A program made the translations under genes and the position numbers. A stretch of 25,384 nt of DNA from B2-G16 sp964528085 (GTDB lineage: Bacteria > Bipolaricaulota > Bipolaricaulia > UBA7950 > UBA9294), in assembly GCA_964528085.1 (NCBI GenBank), contig CAZGRE010000017.1, positions 1 through 25,384 of the forward strand, written 5' to 3'. Positions 20,509 to 25,384 of the stretch are shown here, in pieces. Every line of letters begins with the position of its first letter. The stretch's first letter is position 1. The notes beneath the pieces are model-generated. The model was not told the origin of the DNA and made no database searches. It was given only the letters and a program-made list of their open reading frames with translations.

Positions 20509-20538
20509 ACTATAAGTTCGCCCCCCTCAGCCTGTCAA
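20509..20538 (-). promoter_or_regulatory. Strong promoter of the tRNA-Met operon
   Basis: On the minus strand a perfect TTGACA (20538-20533), an 18-base spacer and TATAGT (20514-20509). The expected start is near 20502. It is the strongest promoter on this strand and appears to drive tRNA-Met, the RNase H-like gene, dtd and probably rpmF. Confidence 0.75.
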
Positions 20539-20556
20539 GGATCCTGATCGCCTCCA

Positions 20557-20585
20557 TTGCCGCAACCCACCGGCTGTGTTAGGAT
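20557..20585 (+). promoter_or_regulatory. Candidate promoter for tldD-tldE
   Basis: TTGCCG (20557-20562), a 17-base spacer and TAGGAT (20580-20585). The expected start is near 20592, about 15 bases before the tldD ATG. Confidence 0.5.
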
Positions 20586-20606
20586 CTCCGGGAAGGAGGG
20601 GGTCGG

Positions 20607-21998
20607 ATGAGGGCTTTGCTGGAGGGAATAGCGAGGAGTGTAGGATCGTTCGTCGAGCTCCGCTACCATGCGCGTACGACGAAGCGGATCGCCGTGCGGA
20701 ACGGTGGGGTGGAGGAGTCATCGAGCGTCCGTCTGGTCGGGGTCGGGGTCCGTGCGCTCGTCGATGGAACGTTCGGATTCGCAAGCACCTCCGATTTGAG
20801 CGAGGAAGGGATCAGAAGGGCGGTGAATGCAGCGGTCGAAGCGGCCCGGACCGCGGGAAGGGCAAAGCGGGAGAGGATCGAGAATCTCGCGACCGGTCCG
20901 TTCGCCAGCGGGATCTTCCCTCCCCCGACCGATGATCCCCTCGGTGATCACCCTCTGGAAGAGAAGCTGGATCTCGTCCTTTCGATCGATGCACGGGTAA
21001 GGAAGTCAGCGGCCGAGATCGTCTCCTCCTCGGTCGCCTACGCCGAGATCGAGGATGAGAAGGTGATCGTCACGAGCGACGGGGCCTCGGCCCACCTGTT
21101 CGACTCGAAGCCGGAGATCCGCGTCATCGCCGTGGCGGAGAGATCGGGGGATCAGACGATGGGGTTCGACTCGGTCGGGATAACCGGGGGATGGAGCGAG
21201 TTGCTGGGCCGGAAATCCCCCGAGGACCTCGCCGATTCCGCCGTCCGCCGCGCCGTCGACCAGCTGAGCGCGGGATACGCCAAGGGGGGTTCATCGATCG
21301 TCGTTCTGAACCCCGAGCTCGTCGGGATCCTGACCCACGAGGCGATCGGGCACACGGTCGAGGCGGACCTCGTCCTCGGCGGGGCGATAACGGCCGGGAA
21401 GATCGGTCAGCGAGTCGCATCCGACCTCGTCACCCTGTGCGACAGCGGACGATCGGAGCACCTCCCGCACGCCGTCGGGACGATCCCGGTCGACGACGAG
21501 GGGATACCGGCAGAGAGGACGGTGATCATCGAGGAGGGGATCCTCCGCTCCTACCTACACAATCGGGAGACGGCCGGGCGGTTCGGCGTAGCCCTTACTG
21601 GGAACGCACGCGCGTTCACCTACAGCGATCCGCCGATCATCCGGATGCGGAACACCTACATCGAACCCGGGGAGACCCCGTTCGAGGAGATGATCGGCGG
21701 GATAGCCGCCGGGTACTACCTGTGCGGCCTCGGCATGAGCGGCCAGGCCGACTCGAACGCCGAGTTCATGTTCGGGGTGAGGGAGGCACGGATCATCGAG
21801 GATGGGAGGATCGGCGGGCTCGTCCGCGGGGTGACGATATCGGGGAACGCGTTCCAGGTGCTGGAGTCGATCGATGCGGTCGGAAACGACTTCGCGTGGG
21901 ACAACGGATCCGGCTACTGCGGGAAGGGGCAGCCGGCGAAGGTCGACGCCGGCGGCCCGCACGTCCGCTGCACGCTGACGATCGGAGGGAGACAATGA
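20607..21998 (+). CDS. tldD: Metalloprotease TldD
   Basis: TldD is the catalytic half of the TldD/TldE protease, which degrades unfolded peptides and trims RiPP leader peptides such as that of microcin B17. The 463-residue protein carries the family's HExxxH at 244-249 (THEAIGHTVEADL) and the late metal-binding Cys in SGYCGKGQP at C438. The N-terminal region (VELRYHARTTKRIAVRNGGV, GVGVRALVDGTFGFASTSDLS) is also typical. GGAGGGGG precedes the ATG. It overlaps tldE by four bases, so the two subunits are made together. No peptide biosynthesis gene lies next to it, so a general protease role is more likely here than leader removal. Confidence 0.95.
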   Translation: MRALLEGIARSVGSFVELRYHARTTKRIAVRNGGVEESSSVRLVGVGVRALVDGTFGFASTSDLSEEGIRRAVNAAVEAARTAGRAKRERIENLATGPFASGIFPPPTDDPLGDHPLEEKLDLVLSIDARVRKSAAEIVSSSVAYAEIEDEKVIVTSDGASAHLFDSKPEIRVIAVAERSGDQTMGFDSVGITGGWSELLGRKSPEDLADSAVRRAVDQLSAGYAKGGSSIVVLNPELVGILTHEAIGHTVEADLVLGGAITAGKIGQRVASDLVTLCDSGRSEHLPHAVGTIPVDDEGIPAERTVIIEEGILRSYLHNRETAGRFGVALTGNARAFTYSDPPIIRMRNTYIEPGETPFEEMIGGIAAGYYLCGLGMSGQADSNAEFMFGVREARIIEDGRIGGLVRGVTISGNAFQVLESIDAVGNDFAWDNGSGYCGKGQPAKVDAGGPHVRCTLTIGGRQ

Positions 21999-23335
21999 TG
22001 AACGTCGAGGACCTCGCCCACATCTGCCAGGAAGGGGTCGATTACGCACGCGGGTTCGGGGCCGACCGGGCCGAGGTCTACGGGGAGGCGACCCGAAGGC
22101 TCGCAGCGACGATCGAGAAGGATGACCTTCAGCTGTCGGAGAGCCACGCGGAGACAACGGTCGGGATCAGGGCGTTCGTCGGCGACCGCGTCGGGTTCGC
22201 GAGTACGAACGACATCTCAGGTTTGAAACAGGCGTGTCAGGACGCCGTCGCACTGGCGAAGTCCTCCCCGGGTGATCCGCACAACGTCCTCCCTGAACCG
22301 GCAAAGATCGAACCGCTCGACGGGATCTACGACCCGGCCGCCGAGGGGTTCAACGAACGGGACGCCGTCGCCTCCGCCATCCGGATGCTCGAGCTGGCGC
22401 ACTCGATCGACCGGCGGCTGATCCTCGGGGACGCCAGCTTCACGGCCGAGGTCTTCAGCCGGGCGATCGCAAACACCGCCGGGCTTAGGGCGAGCGAGAA
22501 GGGGAGCCTGTTCACCTACTTCGCCCTGGCGACGGCGAAGGAGGGGGATCTCGTCTCCAACTTCGACTTCCAGTTCGACGCCTCCCGCTCCGTCGATGGG
22601 ATCGACGTCGAGCCGATAACCCGGAGGGCGTGCGAGAACGCGCTCGGCTCCCTCGGGGCGGGGAAGGGGAGGAGCTTCAACGGTACGGTCGTCCTCTCCC
22701 CGAACGCCGCCCTCGACCTCCTCGTCTCGCTGATCCTCTTCCAGGCGAACGCGAGAAACTCCCTGAAGGGGATGAGCCGGTGGAAGGATGCGATCGGCCG
22801 GCCGGTCGCGGCGTCCACCCTGACGGTGATCGACGACGGCCGGTTGAGCGGCGGGGTGGCGAGCTCATCGTTCGATCGGGAAGGGGCACCTCACCGGAGG
22901 GTCACCCTGATCGAAGACGGGAGGCTCGCCTCGTTTTTGCACAACGCATACACCGCCGATGCGCTCAAAACACCGAACACCGCTCACGGATCCGGTTCGG
23001 CCCGGTCGGTCCCTGGGATCGGCCCGACGAACCTCTCGATCCTCCCGGGGGAGGGGTCGAAGGAGGATATGATCTCCGATGTGAAGGAGGGGCTGTTCGT
23101 CACCCGGTTCTCGGGGAACACGAACCCGATCTCCGGCGACTTCTCCGGGGTGGCGAAGGCGGCGTACCTGATCGAGAACGGGAAGCTCTCCCGCCCGGTC
23201 GCCGGGACCCTGGTCGCGGGGAACGCGTTCTCCGCCCTTGAGGGGATCGCAGGCATCTCAGAGGAACGGGAGAGGATCTACAACTTCACCCTCCCCTACC
23301 TCAGGCTGGAAGGTATCTCCGTCACGGCCGAGTAG
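21995..23335 (+). CDS. pmbA: TldE/PmbA, partner of TldD
   Basis: TldE is the non-catalytic partner that closes the TldD/TldE protease chamber. The 446-residue protein has the family opening (GADRAEVYGEATRRLAATIE, GIRAFVGDRVGFASTNDIS), a middle FNGTVVLSPNAALDLLVSLI segment where TldD has HExxxH, and FLHNAYTADALKTPNTAHG followed by SGNTNPISGDFSGVAKAAYL and VAGTLVAGNAFSALEGI. No HExxxH is present, as expected. The ATG at 21995 overlaps the tldD stop (ATGA), with GGAGGGAG before it; the next codon is also ATG. A longer frame upstream is only tldD in another frame. Its stop lies one base from the end of a convergent gene. Confidence 0.94.
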   Translation: MMNVEDLAHICQEGVDYARGFGADRAEVYGEATRRLAATIEKDDLQLSESHAETTVGIRAFVGDRVGFASTNDISGLKQACQDAVALAKSSPGDPHNVLPEPAKIEPLDGIYDPAAEGFNERDAVASAIRMLELAHSIDRRLILGDASFTAEVFSRAIANTAGLRASEKGSLFTYFALATAKEGDLVSNFDFQFDASRSVDGIDVEPITRRACENALGSLGAGKGRSFNGTVVLSPNAALDLLVSLILFQANARNSLKGMSRWKDAIGRPVAASTLTVIDDGRLSGGVASSSFDREGAPHRRVTLIEDGRLASFLHNAYTADALKTPNTAHGSGSARSVPGIGPTNLSILPGEGSKEDMISDVKEGLFVTRFSGNTNPISGDFSGVAKAAYLIENGKLSRPVAGTLVAGNAFSALEGIAGISEERERIYNFTLPYLRLEGISVTAE

Positions 23336-23336
23336 A

Positions 23337-23879
23337 TCACTCCCAGCGGACGGTCAGGGACTCCCCGAGCGATCTAAGATCGTCCGCTTCCCGGCCCTGG
23401 CACGCCGCAAGGTCACCGCGGACGAGGAGGACGACCGTCCCTTCCAGGACGACATGGGCAACCCCGTAGGAGAGGATCCCTTCTTCAGCCGTATAGACGA
23501 CCCTCACCCTCCGGATCTCAGGGGGAGCGCAAATCAACTCCTCGAAGTAGCCGAACTCCCGCTCGAAACAGGGATCGACCGCCTCCCACGCCGTTTCGAT
23601 CGCACGCACGGCTGCCAGGTCGTCGAGGCAGACGACCCATCCCTCTACCTCCTCCAGCGGATCGGTGAGATGAAGGATCCCTCCCTCCTCCTCGGTCCGC
23701 CACCCGATGGGGACCACTAACTCGAATCGCCCGGAAGGATCGGCGTAGGTCCTAGCAGCGACCCTTTCGAGCGATGAGACCTCGACGGGGGTAGGCCCCT
23801 CATTGTTGACGTATACGATCGAATAGGCGGCAATGATGATCCCGATCCAAAGCCCGAGAAGGATCATCGCGTTTTTCAT
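23337..23879 (-). CDS. Unrecognised membrane-anchored protein
   Basis: I do not recognise this 180-residue protein. Residues 4-22 (AMILLGLWIGIIIAAYSIVY) form one N-terminal membrane helix or an uncleaved signal. The rest should be outside the cytoplasm: a compact alpha/beta domain with YADPSGRFELVVPIGWRTEEE, which resembles the start of domains that follow a signal in many lipoprotein-like PsbP/DUF1795-type proteins (DPSGRFSL.VP.GW), and strands VVYTAEEGILSYGVAHVVLE. It has three cysteines in the middle part. GGAGGT lies six bases before the ATG at 23879; a longer frame upstream crosses the promoter and is unlikely. It is a single-gene unit convergent with tldE. Confidence 0.72.
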   Translation of the reverse strand: MKNAMILLGLWIGIIIAAYSIVYVNNEGPTPVEVSSLERVAARTYADPSGRFELVVPIGWRTEEEGGILHLTDPLEEVEGWVVCLDDLAAVRAIETAWEAVDPCFEREFGYFEELICAPPEIRRVRVVYTAEEGILSYGVAHVVLEGTVVLLVRGDLAACQGREADDLRSLGESLTVRWE

Positions 23880-23938
23880 CGTCGCACCTCCCCTCGCCCC
23901 GGGTCCACTCACCCGTCGGCGATCCCCTCTTTTGACCC

Positions 23939-23967
23939 ATTCTATTACGATCCGGTCGGCCGGCCAA
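23939..23967 (-). promoter_or_regulatory. Candidate promoter for the membrane-anchored protein
   Basis: On the minus strand TTGGCC (23967-23962), a 17-base spacer and TAGAAT (23944-23939). The expected start near 23932 leaves a leader of about 50 bases. Confidence 0.5.
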
Positions 23968-23983
23968 ACCCGACCTAGGCCGG

Positions 23984-24012
23984 TTGTCAACGCTGGTGAA
24001 GCGGACTACAAT
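23984..24012 (+). promoter_or_regulatory. Candidate promoter for the CDP-alcohol phosphatidyltransferase-like gene
   Basis: TTGTCA (23984-23989), a 17-base spacer and TACAAT (24007-24012). The expected start near 24019 excludes the in-frame TTG at 23984 and supports the ATG at 24029. Confidence 0.65.
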
Positions 24013-24028
24013 CTATTCGGTGAGGTGG

Positions 24029-24538
24029 ATGAAGAGGGTTCCTGATCTATTGACGCTTTCACGGGGGTTCATCGCCGTCGCTATCTTCTCCCTCGGGTTC
24101 GTGGGAAGATCGGCGCTCAACACCGTGATCCTCCTCACGATGCTCGGATGGACGACCGACATCCTCGACGGGAGGCTGGCGCGGAAGTACAAGACCGATT
24201 CGACCTGGGTCGGAGAGCAGGAGTTCACGTTCGACATGCTGATGGTCTTCGCCGGCCTCTGCTTCCTAGTGATGACCGGGCTGATCCCGTTCCTCCCGGC
24301 CGTGATCTACGTCGCCGTCGCCGCTGCGTTCATCGCCTATTTCCGCTCCAAGTCGGTCACCATGTCGTTCGCATTCCCCGTCGTCGCCCTCCCGCTCGTC
24401 GTCGCCTACTTCGAATCGCCGGCCGGTGCGATCTGGTATGCCGCTTGGATCGTGACTGCGCTGATCTTCGACTGGAAGCGGTTCAAAGGGGTTGTACGGG
24501 AATTCATCGAGAACGCAAGGAGCATCGTCAAACGCTAG
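24029..24538 (+). CDS. CDP-alcohol phosphatidyltransferase-family membrane protein with a degenerate motif
   Basis: Enzymes of this family join a CDP-activated lipid to an alcohol in the membrane, for example PgsA or PssA. The 169-residue protein has several membrane helices and the first part of the signature, D44-x2-D47-G48-x2-A51-R52. The rest is altered: after R52 come nine residues and G62, then E65 and D69 where the family has G-x3-D-x3-D. The third Asp is thus replaced by Glu with a one-residue shift. It may use other substrates or have little activity. The ATG at 24029 has GAGGTGG close before it and lies after the promoter. Its stop and that of ruvB share one CTAG. Confidence 0.72.
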   Translation: MKRVPDLLTLSRGFIAVAIFSLGFVGRSALNTVILLTMLGWTTDILDGRLARKYKTDSTWVGEQEFTFDMLMVFAGLCFLVMTGLIPFLPAVIYVAVAAAFIAYFRSKSVTMSFAFPVVALPLVVAYFESPAGAIWYAAWIVTALIFDWKRFKGVVREFIENARSIVKR

Positions 24539-25338
24539 AGGAGCCGGTCGGGACGGGCCTTCCCCATGTGGGCGTACGCCCGCTCCGTCGCTATCCTCCC
24601 CTGCGGTGTCCGTTGGATGAACCCGCGTTGGAGGAGGAACGGCTCAACGACATCGGTGATCGTGTCCTTCTCCTCGGAAAGGGCGGCGGCGATCGTCTCC
24701 AACCCGACCGGCCCTCCCCCGAACTTGTCGATCAGAAGATCGAGGAGGGCGCGATCGAGCTCGTCGAGGCCGACCTCATCGATCTTGAGCATCTCGAGCG
24801 ACCTGCGGGCGACATCGAGATCGATCTTCCCCTTTCCTTTCACCTCGGCGTAGTCGCGCGTCCGGCGGAGGAGGCGGTTGGCGATCCGCGGCGTCCCGCG
24901 CGCCCGCTTCGCCAGCTCCCTCGCCCCGTCCTCCGTCACCTCGATTCCGAGGAGCCTCCCCGAGCGGATGATGATCTCCTTCAGCTCATCGAGCGAGTAG
25001 AACCCCAACCGGAATGAGACCTCGAACCTATCGCGCATCGGAGCCGATATCAGCCCGGCGCGCGTCGTCGCGCCGACGAGGGTGAACGGGGGGAGGTCGA
25101 TCCTGAGCGACTGGGCGTTCGGCCCTTCGCCGAGGATGATGTCGATCTTGTACTCCTCCATCGCCGGATAGAGGATCTCCTCCACGTTCCGGCGGAGACG
25201 GTGGATCTCGTCGATGAAGAAGAGATCGTGCGGCCGAAGATTCGTCAGGATCGCAGCGAGATCCCCCGCCTTCTCGATCGCCGGGCCGGAGCTGATCCGG
25301 ATGTTCACCCCCATCTCCGCAGCTATTACCGCGGCCAC
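24535..25338 (-). CDS. ruvB: Holliday junction helicase RuvB, broken or cut at its N-terminus
   Basis: RuvB is the hexameric motor that drives branch migration of Holliday junctions with RuvA. The readable 267 residues carry Walker B LFFIDEIHRL (39-48), sensor 1 GATTRAG (89-95), the APMRDRFEV arginine-finger region, RIANRLLRRTRDYA, and the winged-helix end (GGGPVGLETIAAAL, QRGFIQRTPQGR). About 65-70 residues including Walker A are missing. Reading upstream from GTG 25338 gives Ser, Thr and then a TAG at 25347-25345 where the P-loop lysine codon of GKT should be. The last 40 bases do not resemble ruvB in any frame I read. This may be poor sequence at a contig end rather than a true mutation. 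Its stop shares a CTAG with the convergent gene. Confidence 0.88.
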   Translation of the reverse strand: MAAVIAAEMGVNIRISSGPAIEKAGDLAAILTNLRPHDLFFIDEIHRLRRNVEEILYPAMEEYKIDIILGEGPNAQSLRIDLPPFTLVGATTRAGLISAPMRDRFEVSFRLGFYSLDELKEIIIRSGRLLGIEVTEDGARELAKRARGTPRIANRLLRRTRDYAEVKGKGKIDLDVARRSLEMLKIDEVGLDELDRALLDLLIDKFGGGPVGLETIAAALSEEKDTITDVVEPFLLQRGFIQRTPQGRIATERAYAHMGKARPDRLL

Positions 25339-25384
25339 CGACGTCTACCCCCTTCCCCGACGCCCCGCCCTCCTCACCTAATCC

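Noticed and set aside
20341..20547. A 68-codon plus-strand frame ending ILWVHQDSNLGPTGYEPVALPL.
   Set aside because: It is the reverse complement of tRNA-Met, a common false protein call.
21191..23335. A 714-residue version of TldE.
   Set aside because: The first 268 codons are the tldD gene in another frame. The family start is at 21995, with a Shine-Dalgarno and stop-start overlap.

Overview
The window is a dense, GC-rich (estimated low 60s %, not counted) bacterial chromosome segment. It has 21 complete genes, one tRNA, and a gene cut off or broken at each edge. No phage, IS, integrase or CRISPR signal was seen, and no stretch over about 160 bases lacks a gene. The mix of housekeeping genes (serS, ftsZ, phoH, tldD/tldE, rsfS, rpmF, hup) with a NosD-like beta-helix protein and a PKD-repeat surface protein fits an uncultured, possibly thermophilic lineage. 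Candidatus Bipolaricaulota/Acetothermia is a guess from general style, not shown by any marker here. Most genes have good Shine-Dalgarno sites and sigma70-like promoters with 16-18 base spacers; a few appear to have no SD.

Layout. 1-3398 (minus): an exported beta-helix protein running off the left edge, then a serS-ABC ATPase pair that overlaps by four bases and ends in a small terminator. 3560-9277 (plus): a tRNase Z-like hydrolase, a class III aminotransferase, HU with a strong terminator, and a 972-residue helicase fused to an iron-sulfur RecB/Cas4-type nuclease. 9285-10804 (minus): an LCP-family protein followed by rsfS. 10963-16779 (plus): mtaB overlapping phoH, then an exported protein with a lamin-tail domain and seven PKD domains, then a GNAT protein. 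16782-18843 (minus): ftsZ with an unusual N-terminal domain, then an OmpR-type regulator with a degenerate receiver. 18941-19204 (plus): a small membrane/coiled-coil protein divergent from ftsZ. 19201-20499 (minus): a translation-themed run of tRNA-Met(CAU), an RNase H-like protein, dtd and rpmF. 20607-23335 (plus): tldD-tldE. 23337-23879 (minus): an unrecognised membrane-anchored protein. 24029-24538 (plus): a degenerate CDP-alcohol phosphatidyltransferase. 24535-25344 (minus): ruvB, lacking its Walker A region at the right edge.

Many genes serve tRNA and ribosome biology (serS, tRNase Z, mtaB, rsfS, tRNA-Met, dtd, rpmF), others DNA maintenance (helicase-nuclease, HU, ruvB) and division (ftsZ). 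The observations most worth checking are the FtsZ extension, which has the secondary-structure pattern of DnaA domain I, and the tRNA-Met gene that ends four bases before the start codon of a protein gene. Also notable are the receiver domain lacking its phosphoacceptor, a roughly five-fold excess of GATC in sampled stretches, and the fact that all five convergent gene junctions are separated by at most seven bases or overlap. All calls were made by reading alone; no database search was run.
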